Positions 38,701-51,716 of a stretch of 64,000 bases of DNA are shown piece by piece. Position numbers and translations under genes: made by a program. A model generated the notes under the pieces. The model did not search any database and had not been told where the DNA came from. It was given only the letters and a program-made list of their open reading frames with translations. Origin of the DNA: Schizochytrium sp. TIO01 (lineage: Eukaryota; Sar; Bigyra; Thraustochytrida; Thraustochytriidae); NCBI GenBank assembly GCA_004764695.1, contig SMSO01000005.1, positions 223,501-287,500 on the forward strand, written 5' to 3'. Within the stretch, counting starts at the first letter, position 1. The number at the start of each line of letters is the position of its first letter.

Positions 38701-39756
38701 CTTCTGCTGTGCATTCTTAATGGCACCCACCCCCGTACCAATGGACGTTCGTTTCATCAGCATTGAGACTACCTCAGAGCTATTGCTTCTCGCAGGCACA
38801 ACAAATTAAAAGGAACTTAAAGATGCTCTAGAGGTACTCTAAATATCTAAGCGAAACCCTTTTTAGTAAAATGGATCATAGTGCAGGTTTAATCTGGTCA
38901 GCGCGGAAGAGACTCTACTGCATTCCTGTCAAATCCATCCCACCAGCGTGGCGCCGCATCAGTGCTGCAATGATCATCGCAGCTACGCTCAGTTTAACTT
39001 CGAGTTATTCACTCATAATGATAATGGCTCGAACAACTTCTTTGTTAACTATCAGCATCTAAAACAAACTAGCGATACACACGCCCCATACGATGGCCTG
39101 GCTTCAAAGTCTCATCAAAGGAGCACGGCATGAAAGTCCCTGTCATGCCTACGATTGTGAAGTCAATAAGCACCGTCGCTTCACCTCTCTCCAATCACCA
39201 GACGCAACAAACCTCACCGCGGGTGCATATCTCCTTGCATTCTGCACGAATTGAGGGATCTCAGTCATTGCCGCGCTTCAAGGCTTCACCGCTGATAATC
39301 TACATTGCGTTTTCCTTATCATGATGTCTTATATTTCTTCAAAAGGTCATACACTTTACTATAAGTTAAATATGCAGATCATTACGAATCCAGCATGCTT
39401 CGAGGAATTCTCTTCAATCTCTTTCGAAAGCAAAATGTTGATCTCAGAGAAGTAAGGACAAATACGTTGAAATGGATCTCTACTACTCATCTAGTGATAA
39501 CACCTTTTAAAAATCGGGAGCACTCAAGGACTAAGTACTCTTATGATAAACTGTAATGAATCAGCACATGTGCACGCACTCGCAAAACTTCTGCATCAAC
39601 ACACGTAGAAAACCGCGCAGCAAAACCTCAAGCTTCGAAAGCTTCAAGCTGTCTCACCAGGCCTAGCAGACACATAAGAGATACGCGTGCTTCAATCAAA
39701 ATCGAAAACCTTTACCTCAAAAGCTCGGGCTTGTAGAAGCAGATAGATTCTTAGGG
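35798..39756 (+). repeat. Duplicated 3' flank of ROCO locus 2, with a 1.2-kb private insertion
   Basis: The parts 35798-36300 and 37500-38150 match the flank of locus 3, and 37850-39756 matches the flank of locus 1. About 36305-37500 is absent from both other copies and carries a WD40 fragment. The block ends at the start exon of locus 3. No independent gene is supported in the duplicated parts. Confidence 0.8.
36816..37136 (-). pseudogene. WD40-repeat fragment resembling WDR83/MORG1
   Basis: About 105 residues on the minus strand look like two to three WD40 blades: W-K-S-H-R-A-A-V near the start, then T-S-A-D-K-P-V-R-L-H-N-P, then C-G-K-D-K-C-G-F-V-W-D, then G-H-S-Q-E-L. Spacing and wording recall WDR83/MORG1, a seven-bladed WD40 scaffold and splicing-associated protein (family knowledge). 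Only a fraction of the propeller is present, both ends are cut, and the piece lies inside the DNA inserted in the flank of ROCO locus 2. It is best read as a truncated gene fragment carried in by the insertion. Confidence 0.6.
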
Positions 39757-42700
39757 ATGTCTAACCATCCAACTGTCGTGGATGCGCTTCGTGACCTACG
39801 GCAGGGTGCAACAAGCTTAAGGTAGGTTCTCATCATCAAGTCTATTCATTTTATTGATTAAATTAGAGCGTCTTCTACAAGTAAAATGCCAGAGCACGAC
39901 ACATGGAATGCTGAAACCCAAGCCAACCCAAAGCCAAGCTCGATGACTGACGTTCATGCATGTATGCTTGCTCGCTTGCATGAGTTGCTTGCCATTATTC
40001 AATCAAATCAACAGTCTTTTGGGGAACAACATCGGCGATGAAGGCGCCAAAGCACTGGCTGCGGCGCTGAAAGAGAACCAGTCACTGACATCACTTTCGT
40101 AAGTTGGTTGTCTGTCATAGCAGCTCGTGGATAGGTTTGCTTGATTGTATATTGTTACTTCGTGCTATGGACAGATTTACCGTGCTATGCGATGCTATGT
40201 CATGCTATGCTATGCTGCGCTGTGGTGGTGTGTGTTGCTTGGTGGGTTGTTTGCATGTTGCCTGTTATTGCTGGTTGGATCGTCAGTTTCGACTGCGATT
40301 GTGGGTTTGAATCAAGATCCAACAATGCGCAAAATGCCAGAGCACGATACATGAAATGCTGAAACCCAAGCCAACCCAAAGCGAAGCTCGATGACTGACG
40401 TTCATGAATGTATGCATCCTCGCTTGCATGAGTTGCTTGCCATTATTCAATCAAATCAACAGTCTTCAATGGAACAACATCGGCTCAGAGGGCGCCAAGG
40501 CACTGGCTGCGGCGCTGAAAGAGAACCAGTCACTGACATCACTTGAGTAAGTTGGTTGTCTGTCTTAGCAGCTCGTGAATAGGTTTGCTCGCTTGCATAT
40601 GGGGCTTGTTGCCTGGTTTTCTTGTTTGCTTGTTATTTCGCACTATAGACTGGTTTACCGTGCTGTGCTATGCCATACTATGCTGCGCCGTGCTGATCTG
40701 GTCTGTGTTGGTTGGTGGTTGTTTGCATGTTGCCTGTGATTGCTGGTTGCGATCGCCACTTTCGACTGCGATGGTGTGTTTGAATCAAGCTCCAACAGTG
40801 CGCAAAATGCCAGAGCACGACACATGAAATGCTGAAACCCAAGCCAACCCAAAGCCAAGCTCGATGACTGACGTTCATGCATGTATGTTTGCTTGCTTGT
40901 ATGGGTTGCTTGCCATTCTTCAATCAAATCAACAGTCTTTTGGGGAACAACATTGGTTCAGAGGGCGCCAAGGCACTGGTTGCGGCGCTAAAACAGAACC
41001 AGTCACTGACATCACTTGAGTAAGTTGGTTGTCTGTCTTAGCAGCTCGTGCATAGGTTTACTCGCTTGCATATGAGACTTGTTGTCTCGTTTTCTTGTTT
41101 GCTTGTTATTTCGTGCTATGGACTAGTTTACCGTGCTGTGCTATGCTATGCTATGTCATGCTATGCTATGCTGCGCCGTGCTGGTCTGTGTTGGTTGGTG
41201 GTTTTTTTGCATGTTTCCTGCGACTGCTGGTTGCGATGGACAGTTTCGACTGCGATGGTGTGTTTGAATCAAGCCCCAACAATGCGCAAAATGCCAGGGC
41301 CCGGCACATGAAATGCTAACACCCAAGCCAACCCAAAGCCAAGCTCGATGACTGACGTTCATGAATGTATGCATGCTCGTTTGCATGGGTTGCTTGCCAT
41401 TATTCAATCAAATCAACAGTCTTTTGGGGAACAAGATCGGTGATGAGGGCGCCAAGGCACTGGCTGCGGCGCTGAAAGAGAACCAGTCACTGACATCACT
41501 AATGTAAGTTGGTTGTCTGTCTTAGCAGCTCGTGAATAGTTTTGCTTGCTTGTATATGGGACTTATTGCCTGGTCTTCTTCTTCGCGAGTTATTTCGTGC
41601 TATAGACTGGTTTCCCGTGCTGTACTGTGCTGCTATGCTATGCTATGCTGCGCCGTGCTGGTCTGTGTTGGTTGGTGGTTTGTTTGCATGTTGCCTGTGA
41701 TTGCTGGTTGCGATCGTCAGTTTCGACTGTGATTGTGTGTTTTAATCAAGATCCAACAATGCGCAAAATGCCAGAGCACGACACATGAAATGATGAAACC
41801 CAAGCCAACCTAGAAGCCAACCTCGATGACTGACGTTCATGTATGTATGCATGCTCGTTTGCATGGGTTGCTTGCCATTATTCAATCAAATCAACAGTCT
41901 TCAATGGAACAACATCGGCTCAGAGGGCGCCAAGGCACTGGCTGCGGCTCTGAAAGAGAACCAGTCACTGACATCACTTGAGTAAGTTGGTTGTCTGTCT
42001 TAGCAGCTCGTGAATGGGTTTGCTTGCATGTATATGGGGCTTGTTTCCTGGTTTCCTTGTTTGCGAGTTATTTCGTGCTGTAGACTAGTTTACTGTGCTA
42101 TGCTATGCTATGCTATGCTATGCTATGCTGCGCCGTGGTGGCCTGTGTTGCTTGATGATTTGTTTGCATGTTGCCTGCGAATGCTGGTTGCGATCATCAG
42201 TTTCGACTACGATTGTGTGTTTGAATCGAGATCCAACAATGCGCAGAATCCCAGAGCACGACACATGAAATGCTGAAACCCAAGCCAACCTAAAGCCAAG
42301 CTCGATGACTGACGTTCATGCATGTATGCATGCTCGCTTGCATGAGTTGCTTGCCATTATTTAATCAAATAACAGTCTTTTGTTGAATAGCATTGTCGAT
42401 GAGGCTCTGAATGAGATTGAGACATATTTAGAAAGAAATGAGGCCAACACTGCGGGATGGCGTAACGTTGTTGAGGATGCAATTTATGGGAATGATGAGC
42501 ATGCTTGGGGCCGAGCGAAACTGATAATCGTGGGACAGGGAGCTGCGGGAAAGACTTCCACCGTGCGGTCTCTGCTCGGTAGGCCGTATGTAGCTGAGCA
42601 TGTTTCGACGGAAGTTGCGGACTTGCATCGGACTCGTGCGAAGGACTTCGAAGAGCTACCTGACGATACTCAGGAATTTGACATGCAAGTTCGGAAAGCT

Positions 42701-44892
42701 GCGCTTCGTCGCATTCGCCCAGAAGCTGAAGTAAAGCATAAAAGCATTAGAAGAAGCATTGCTCGCACAATCCGAAAATCAGCTAATCGTGTCAGTAGTA
42801 GGTTGTCGGGAAGACCGGCAAGCAGATCTGTGCCACGAGATGCTCCGGCAAACGAAGAAGTTCTGGGAAACGAAGCTGAGGTTGCCAGGCGTTTTGAGTT
42901 GCCAAGAGATGATAAGGAAATGATTCAGAAGGCCTCTGGTGTTGATGCATCTCTAGATTTTGATTTGAGCTTTACAATTTGGGACTACGGAGGTCAGGAG
43001 GTGTTTTATGCTCTACATCACATATTTCTTACCAATATGGGAATTTATCTCGTTGTTTTTGATATGCAGGAGCTCTTAAATGATCAGTCAAAATCTAACG
43101 CTGTTGAGTACTTGCGCTTCTGGCTGAACAGTATTAAACTCTATGCACCTGAGTCATCAATTATAATGGTCGGAACTTACCTCGATAAAATTAGAGATGA
43201 GAAAAGCCTCGACACAATTGCACGAGTTCTACGGGAAGATGTTCGCATTGGAGATTACAGAAGGTGCCTAGTTTATAATCCTAACGGTCGACCGTTTTAC
43301 GAATTAGATAACAGTAGTCCTGATTTGAATCGCGCAGCGCAATTACGCCAGGTAATTGTGGATGAAGCTATGAAACAAGATTACGTTAAGCAGAAAGTGC
43401 CTCTTGCTTGGCTCAAAGTACACGAGGATTTACTTCAGCAAAAGAAATCATATCTCATGTATGATGATGTGGTCAATCTTGCAGCTCCGTACGGTCGCAG
43501 TCACGAGGATGTGGATGAGATGTTACTCTACTTCCATAAGCTTGGCGTTGTGGTTCACCTGTGTAGCACTGAGGCCCTGCAACGTGTGGTCATCTTGGAA
43601 CCGCGGTGGCTTCTTAATAAGCTTGCTCGAGTTATCGCTGATGACATGCATGTACATCAGATGTATCGAAATCGTGATTTGAGGAATGCAGATGTGGAGG
43701 AGGACTTTGATTGTTTGCGTCGCGATGCAATCGCAACACGTAGCATCCTTGCGTTTCTGTGGGAAGGTGAAGAAGTCGACTATCTTATTAGTTTTATGCG
43801 AGAGAATTTGCTACTGAGTGACTGGGTGTACAATCGCAAGGCAAAAGAGTCTGAGTACCTTGTCTCAGGTCTATTGTCAGACTCGCAGCGCCATGTGGAC
43901 ACGAGCAAATTCAAGCCTGGATTGACTTGTGAACTCGATTTCTCTGAATTTTACCTACCCAACGGTTTTTTTCAGCGTCTTGTCGCACAGTGTGCTGCGC
44001 ATGCAGCAAGACCTGATATAAGAGGGACAGCGCCTCTTGTACCACCTGCTCTAGATCGACACACAGCGAGACTCACATTTGGACGTAGCAAGTTTCTTTT
44101 GCGTGTACAAGTCCACTCAATTCGTATTGAAATTCACCAGAGCGCAAAGACCCCAGCAACTGTAATCAAATTTTTGATCTCGATGTTTCGAGAGCAGGAG
44201 AAAGTTCTCTTTAAGCACCTCAAGTGGGATCTCATCCTTATTGGCCCGAATTCAAAAGAAAGAATTGTTTACAATGCTCTTGAAAAGGCACGGAGTTCAG
44301 GCGAAACAGAGATTGTTAGTGTGGATGGTGATATAGTATCTGTTGCAGAATTTGCACCATTTTTTGACGAAAATATTGACCGCCTTGATACAGATGAGGA
44401 TGGAACGAATCTGCCATTTTACGATATTCCAAAATTGAGGGATGACGAGGAAAGCCACGTGTTTTGAAGCCATGTAGAGGCCACTGGAGGCAGTCTCGCT
44501 GAGTTGTTGTCCGAGAAGTTATCTCATCGAGAACTCAAAGTTTGGATTTCTCAAGAGTACCGTACCATGAAAACTTGAACCAGGACGCAGTGAGGTCTGG
44601 CTTACAGAAGTTACACGTAGATGTCTTTGTGTTAACGAAAGGTATATTTGCTAGTTCTGCTGTGTGTATGGAGTTTCAAGCCGCAGTTGACGCAAACAAG
44701 CCCATTCTTCTCATGTACGAGTCTGATTCTCTGCGCAGTAGGTTTGCACCATTCAGTGAGTACATCAATACTATTCCCGCGTTTTATCCTGATCTCTTCA
44801 AAGATATAGAATCATTGCCAGTGCGGCGCAGATATTATGAGCAAGAGACCTTTTACTCAGAGTTGATTCGCCGTCATAATCAGACCTACTAA
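39757..44892 (+). CDS. ROCO locus 3: LRR(5)-Roc-COR gene with a broken TIR tail, 7 exons
   Basis: The start exon 39757-39821 encodes MSNHPTVVDALRDLRQGATSL. LRR exons 40015-40098, 40463-40546, 40936-41019, 41420-41503 and 41898-41981 are each 84 nt, phase 2-2, with CAG acceptors and GTAAGT donors. The terminal exon starts at 42376. Spliced, this gives an 858-residue uninterrupted protein to the TGA at 44465-44467. It has Walker A GQGAAGKT (42533-42556), the G3 motif DYGGQ (42983-42997), G4 VGTYLDK and a full COR domain. The stop falls at the first strand of the TIR domain (HVF-stop, where locus 2 has HVFLSH). Beyond it, a 5-bp insertion near 44561 shifts the frame, and the rest of TIR is open to 44892. 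The likely product is LRR-Roc-COR without TIR. This is the only locus with an intact GTPase. Confidence 0.85.
40015..42375 (+). repeat. Array of 5 single-LRR exon-intron units in ROCO locus 3
   Basis: The same architecture as the 21-unit array, but the introns (364-400 nt) form their own subfamily. They have short TTGC tracts and instead carry CTATG repeats, the clearest at 42097-42129. The exposed residue pair after the first Leu is LG, QW, LG, LG, QW in order, so only two types are present. The first intron is 193 nt, the same length as in locus 2. Confidence 0.93.
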
Positions 44893-46206
44893 TTTTATAA
44901 TATGTGTCGCATTATTATCCTTGGGTCAGAGGCAGAGAATGAATTTTGAGAGTTTCTATTGTAGGTGTCTGGGTTGCTTGAGAAGCCATAAACAAGCTCA
45001 TCCCCAGTGTGAGCGAACTTCCGTTGATGATTTGTTCACTTCTTTTGAAGAAGAAGGTCACATTCCTGCAGCACAAATTAGACCAATATGTAATCTGTGA
45101 TCAACGAAAAAGACTTTCAACTCATAAAATTGTCATCATACAGAAGGCAGGTATTTTGGAAAGGTAATTTGTTAACACTATGAAAGCTATGTGAATGCAT
45201 TTCATCCATCCCAGCGGCGGTTGAAACCTTGAAGGTGAAGGAAATCAAACCTGAGGTTGATTGTTTAAAATCTAATAAGCAACCAGACATGCAAAGCGCC
45301 ATGTTCTGAATACTTCGAAATAAGTCGCAATTCTCCGTTAAATAGAACTTAGACGACCCATGTTCACTCTTCAGCAATCCTGTGAACAACAAGTTGGTCA
45401 TCAAAACCCGCTCGTACTTTATTTTTAAAAGTGGGCGCTTCTTCAAAAGCTGTTGTTTGCAAATGAAGGCTCAGTAATCCGAAGAAACAGAGGAGTGTTG
45501 TTGAAAATCAGGTTTAAGGTGAGATTAAAAAAATGAAAGAAATAAAGCTGGTCAACAAATTGTATTCATGAGAATGTTGAAATGATTGTTTTCTGATCTC
45601 GCAAGAGAACATGATGCAAGAATAAAAGATGACGAGAACCTCGAGATGAAGAGAGTAGACGAGAAAGGAGGAAGATCGCGAGCCACGAGAGATAAACAAT
45701 ATGAGCAGCCCTCTAAAACGTTTTTAACACCAGTTCCAGAGTACCGCCCTTGGTAGTCGTAGAAACTTGCGTCGGTCTGAAAAGTTCAATGGTGACCCGG
45801 GTTTACGATCAGCGCGAAACGAGTCCTTGTAAACCAGATAATCGCATCAGTGGGGTACTGGTGGAAGGTAGCGTTAATTGTAGATGTAAGAGAGGCATTC
45901 AAGAAGGATAAAAAAGATTATTGGCCATGTCCAGCACTTTACTACTTATGATATATGTTCGCTTACGAGCAGGAGCTTCGATTATTAAAGACTATCTTAC
46001 TGAGAACAAATGTAGTGCAGACAGTATTATGTATCAGTCGCCCCTAAAAGGTAGTGTTTGGCGATGTAGTAGCCAACAAACCTAATTAAATCGTACAGAA
46101 AAGGCTCACCATGTGGAGGATACATTGTCATCTTTAAAAAAATAAAAATCCACAGGAGTGTATGGAACATCGATACTAACGAAGGCGTATTTCTCTGTCC
46201 GTAGCA
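44893..46206 (+). repeat. Duplicated 3' flank of ROCO locus 3, truncated at the cluster border
   Basis: The block matches the flank of locus 2 without its 1.2-kb insertion. Similarity to the 21110-22757 type flank ends abruptly at about 46206, just after TCTGTCCGTAG. No further start exon follows, so this is the right breakpoint of the cluster. No gene is supported. Confidence 0.8.
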
Positions 46207-47421
46207 TAGGCTACGGAAGGTGTGAGAGGCTTTGAATGGTAGATATACTTATTTAGAAGTGGCAAAGCAACGTTGTTGTCGTTGCTGTTGAGCTGAAGAC
46301 ACTTTAGCCACAGGAACAGCAGGATGAGGGCTTGATCTGTGCGATCGATGCCTTCATTGTCGTTGAAAAGCGTGTGCCAGCAATGCTTTGTCGTCGCTGA
46401 GGCGTTCACTGGCGGATCAAATACCTGTTCCCATCTTTTATACTGTTCTACCGAGAGAAACGCGAAGATTCTACTCCGTTAGAAGCGTCAATTGAATGCT
46501 CACCAATAGTTTCAAAAAGGCCTGAGATGAAGGCATTTCGTCAATGGAAGCATTTCCTGAAGAATTTTGGTTAGGATTGAAAGCTGGCAGATTACTATCC
46601 CTATGCGAACGGTGCTTATTGTTGGAATTTCGAATTGTCGAGTCTCTCTGTTAATGTTGTTGTTGTTGTTGTTGTAACGAGACACATAATCCTCATGAAG
46701 ACTATTAGTGATCATAGCCATATTTGTAGAGGCTAGAAGATTGGATTGAGTGAGATGTTGCATAGAGAACGATTTTCGATGGAGCTCTGAGAACTGGTGC
46801 AGTTGTGATTTTTGCTGTTGTAGCTGCTCCTGCTTGTCAAACTTGTAGTTAGCAGCCGACGGCACATGACCACTGCTGCTGTGTGACTTGCTACTTAAAG
46901 CTGGTAGAACGAGACATATTAGCATTAATGTGACGAACAGATCCAGGATGGTTCGCTTGATTATGGTCGGGCTCCTCATTCATTGGCAAAAACTCTATTG
47001 AGGTACTATTGAAAGACGTTGGAACAGGCGAAGGCGAAATCGGTGAGAGAATAGAGTGAGATGAGGGCGCAGAGGGCATAATGTGAGCCTGCCCAGAGCC
47101 AAAGCACATGTTGCGAAGGAAAAAGTGCACCTCGTAATCCAGCACGTGGAGCAAGGAGAGAAGAAGATCTACAAAGGTGTGAATAATATGTTTGGGCTTG
47201 ACTTTGCCTCAGTTGAAGGATTGATTGTGGAATTACGAGAGTTGGTAGTAGCTACATCTCTATGATCTTAAGTATTAGTAGTTAGATCCTAGGAAGTCCT
47301 ACGTAGCATTTTTAGTCTTCTACTTTCAGATCGGGACATGGAGGATCCAGGTCTACCAAACTAGCGGCAACTTCGAAAGTCAAAACAACAACTCAACGCG
47401 TAGGAGCGTTCATGGCTCGAG
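46207..47421. other. Intergenic with weak minus-strand coding potential
   Basis: Two overlapping minus-strand frames (47154-46891 and 46979-46512) contain Ser/Pro-rich, Gln-rich and Asn-repeat stretches typical of disordered regulatory proteins. They could be two pieces of one hypothetical gene split by an intron or frameshift, but there is no domain and I cannot choose a start. The CAA/GTT repeat near 46650-46676 produces the Asn run. The TPLATE-like gene begins at 47422. Confidence 0.25.
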
Positions 47422-50400
47422 ATGGCAACTCGGAGGTCCCTGCTGGACGTGCTTCGAGCCCTACAGAGAAGTTCGGGGACTGAAGAGCCTGACACCAGTG
47501 AAAACAGCGGCGGCAATGAGCTTGCCCCTGCTGAGACTGAACTGGAAGAACACCTAGCACAGAACTCAAAGCACGCAAAAACTGCTATCCATAGCAGCCA
47601 GGTCGAAGCGAATTCAAATGACTTTGTCAACCTTGGCAATTCTAACGAAGCTAGCGTCAAACTGGACAATGGCGAGATAGATCTTGAAGTTGGTAGCCCC
47701 AGAGGTTCTTTGAAACTTGGAGGAACTACCGCTGAGACACCGTTCACCGAAGACCCCGTACTGCAAAGCCCTTTAGGGCAAGTCTTGGTGATTCTGCATC
47801 AAAAAGATGCAAGCGTGACGAATAGAGTACTGGCGTATTCTATCGTTTTAACCATTGCGTGTAAGAAAGCTTACTCAGCTGAAAATGGTGAACTTTGGGC
47901 AGAGGTTCTGTCCATAGCGATTCAGGATCTTGGCCATTCCGCGTCGGACGTACGCCAGAGCGCAGTTTTGACCCTACGCAGCATGCCTCTCATGGAAAAA
48001 ATTAAACTCTTGATGACCAAACAAGGTGTGGAGGACCAGTTAAAATTATCTCTGCTAGATCCGAAATCTGCGATACGCCAGGTGGCCATAAGCAGTCTCG
48101 CGGGGGTGCTCACACAAGTCTGGGTTGATATCGTCGTGAACCCGTGGCGACTAGAAGAGCTGGAATATTTCAGAAAGCTCGAAGGAGCAGAGAAAAGCAG
48201 CATAGTGGATACCTGTAAGGACAGGGTGGTGGATGTGTGGAAAGCCATTGTGCTGAGAACAACAGACTCATGCGATATGGTGGCTGGATCAGCGTTTCAG
48301 GCTCTTGCTGATCTTGTTGAACCCGGCAAGAATTCAAATGCAAGTCCGTGGATTCTAGACAACCCTTTCAACCCCTTGACAGATATCAGTTCTGTTAATG
48401 ACGCTCTGAGGCCCCTACGCAGACGCGTTCTTGAACATTTATCTGCCAAAATTGAACTAGTCTTGCTTCGAGTAGAAAGTTTCTGGCCACGCTCACCTGC
48501 ACTGACTGTGTTAGGGGTCAATCCACCATCGTCTTCTTTATTTCTACCAATGTCCAAAGCACTTCGAGACCCTGTCTTTCTAACAAACGTTTCTCTAATA
48601 GAGACTCCACAATCTCACTTTAGGAACATGCAGAGTCCCGAGGGAGGTGCATTCTCCTCAGCCAATTTTCAAGGCTTTGCACGATTAGGTCGCAGTGTAT
48701 CTTCCATGGATGACAGTGATGTCGAAGTAGACATAGACGAAGATGAGGAATCTACTTTGCCTGGCTCACCGACTTCACGTCGGCAAGCTGTATCGGTTGG
48801 CGGAGCGAGTGATCTTGCCGCGATTGCTCTTGATTTCGCGAGTGGCTTGGCAGGTCTTCGCTGTATTCAAAAACTGTTCTTTCATTTATTAAACCCAATA
48901 AAACCCCCTACTTTTAGACCGATTTCAGAGGATCGACTATCTCGGCAGGTCCTTGGACCTTCCGTAGCAGTGGAGACAAACCCCATAGCTGATATGTCTA
49001 GTTTTATTGAGGTACCAATTGGTCAGCTCTATAGGTCATGGATTGACAAGTTGCTTCAACGATGGATTAACACACCGCATAACCCGTATATAACGCTTTG
49101 TACAGCAGAACACATACTGGACCTGCTTAGTTCTTGTAAACCAGCTTCTGCCGGGATTTCAAGTCAGTTTCGCGCAAATGCTCTAATGGGTATCATTATT
49201 GCCCTTTGTCGGGTTCTCAAGAACCTTCGCTCTCTTCAAATCCTGCTTCGTGACCTCGAACGCTCCCAGTTTCATCTTCGAACTCTTCGAGTATTGAAGA
49301 GATGCTGTCAAGCATCTGAAGGCCTTTTTGATTTGCAAATACATGCAAAGAATTTATGCTTTCTAATCCGCGAATATGCTCTTAGTCTACAAAGAGTTAG
49401 GTCAGCATTTGCCTCAGCAAACAACTATAATCGGCATGACGGGGTAAATTTAGGTGTAAAAGGTTTTGTGTCGGAGGAGCTGCAAGGGGTATGGACATCC
49501 CTAGTCGCCCTTCCTTTAGAGGCAGATACATTTTGGTCCATTTTGTCTGCAAAAGAGCCAGGGATTTTACAAGAGATGCTGAGGAACAACCCAAAAGACC
49601 CTATACTCCGTTACGCCTTGTGCTCTACCTTCTTTGAGGCCCTTCTCAGCTCAAAGAAGAAGAAGACGGAGCCCGAACGCTGGTATCTTGATTGCCTTCG
49701 AGCACTTGAACTATTCAATCCATGTCTCATGTGGGATGTCGTTTCATCGCCCTATTTCGTGCAGAGTACCTATCTTGATCTTGTAGATGCTTTCGTTAGC
49801 CAGATTGTGTCAAGTACTGCATCTTCCCCGCGCATCTCTGCAACGACAAACTGAAGATTCCTAAAAGAATGTGGTTGCTTCTTCAGAGGATGATAGATTT
49901 CAACTTAGATTTCAGCAATGAAACAGGGAATGTATTGCAACGACAGAGGCTGATTGAAGTTCTGTGCCGAGGCGTGGGGCTTCTTGCAAGTAAAAAAGAG
50001 TTCTCAGATGTTATGATGAATGAAAATACTTCGTATGTATCCTGTGTGAGCGATTCTCTTCTGAACGCATTGGCGTTTGAGCTGTCCGGCTTGCTAGGTC
50101 ACTGGGCATCATCACACGCTCGGGAACGACATGTTGCGCTGAATATTGTTCGTCTAATTATATCGTTGGCTTGTCACGCACCAAGTTTAGTGCCCCCTGT
50201 TGATAAGTTTCTCCTTGAATACAGAGATAGTGTCATAAGTCAAGAGGTTCGGGTCGCTCGTCGACGTCTTGGTTTAGTGAAAGCTATTGCGCACAACCAG
50301 CCTCTGCCCTACTCGTTAACATGCTCAGCGAATAAAAGTCAAAGAGAAGACAACATTTTGAAAAAATGGGGCATAAGCAATCACTCGTCAGGGAAAGAAG

Positions 50401-51716
50401 GAGTGTTCTTCACTTCGAAATTAGGCGGAGCTTGGGATCCACTTGTCATCTACCTATGCTGCACTCAGATTCACTTACGTGATGTTCTTTCTGTACGAGT
50501 GCATATTGTGAATCAGACGCAAGAGACCATTACAGGCGACGTAAACGTTTCTCTTGGCTGTGATGGCCCATGCTTTATCGAGACCAGGAAATCTATTGCT
50601 CTTGCATCTGGACCTTTCATGCCGGAAAGCTCATGTGAAGTGTCTGTATTTTATATTAATGTTATTTCATTTAATGATCTGTCACGAGAAATGCGAAAAT
50701 TACCGAACCGCCGAGAGTCGTTTGAAATGGCTGAAGAGGATAGCATGGTTGGTGCCGTGGCGTCGAATATTGCTAGTGCTCGTAAGCGCGGAAGTGGAAA
50801 GTCTTTCAAAGCAGTGCTTGAACCAACAGAAAGCGCATTATCTGAAAACGTGGAACGCGGACAGCTTGAAAAGTCGCCTCGGCGGAGCAGTCTTACCTTG
50901 AGTAAGCGTCGTATGATGAGACCTAGTCTGATTGTCACGAGTAGCCGTCGCTCACTCTTTGGAAATTCCCAATCTAGTAATCGTAGCTTAAGCGAATTAG
51001 CGCAAACTTCAGAAGATCACCATATTTATGCTCAGCAGAATGAGTCTATAGCCCAAAATGGTTTCGGTTCTGGCAGTGGGAATAAAGGAGAGTATATACA
51101 ATATGGACCTGGTATCGATCTCCTTCCTCGTGCTCTTTACGTGAGCTTGACATTTGATCAAGGAAAGCTAAGCTTTCCCACTTTACAACTCCCTGCTTCA
51201 ATTTTTTGCTTGCCGTACGATGGTGTGAACAAACAAGTGGACGGTTTTGCCTCTTCTTTTTCAGACTCTGAATTGCCTCAGCGTTTTGGAGGCTGGGTTG
51301 CTCTTGACCGATTCCGGACTTTATGGGCATCACTTAAGTTCTCACATACAAAACAGAGCAATCATTTACTTGCTCTTCGTGAGAGCACAAAAAATCAACA
51401 TGTTAATTTAGAAACAGTTGTTGTTAGCGTCGATATGGCTTGCAAATCTCTGACGAGAGTAATGATAGAACCGTATCTAATCCCAGGGGAGCTTGCACAA
51501 TGTAGTTTTGTTGGGAGAACATGGGGTGGCACACCATTTGCACTTTCTGCAAGGATTTCTCTTGCCAATAATAATGAAGCATCAATCAAACCTTGCCCAG
51601 GCTCCTTATATTTTAGTATTGCCTGGGATGTACGCTGCGCCTCTACTGAATTGCATAAGACATGGTCACGTGAAGATCATTTATCATACTTTATCAACTC
51701 TTTTATTCCAGCATAA
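47422..51716 (+). CDS. TPLATE-like subunit of the TSET/TPLATE endocytic adaptor; frame change near 49.8 kb
   Basis: In plants and amoebae TPLATE is a large beta-adaptin-like subunit of the TSET complex, which acts in clathrin-mediated endocytosis at the plasma membrane (family knowledge). The first frame (47422-49854, 810 codons) begins MATRRSLLDV and is a helical HEAT/adaptin-like solenoid; its ACKKAYS block and the VESFWPRSPALTVL block align by eye with plant TPLATE. An acidic disordered insert (VDIDEDEEST) follows. The second frame (from about 49800 to 51716) holds the appendage-like part, with GAWDPLVIYL, VHIVNQTQETI, LWASLKFSH and GRTWGGTPFAL resembling the plant C-terminal half. The two frames overlap at 49800-49854. 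Either a short GT-AG intron ending at CAG 49886 (several donors give the right phase) or a one-base error joins them. The total is about 1,420 residues. Confidence 0.7.
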
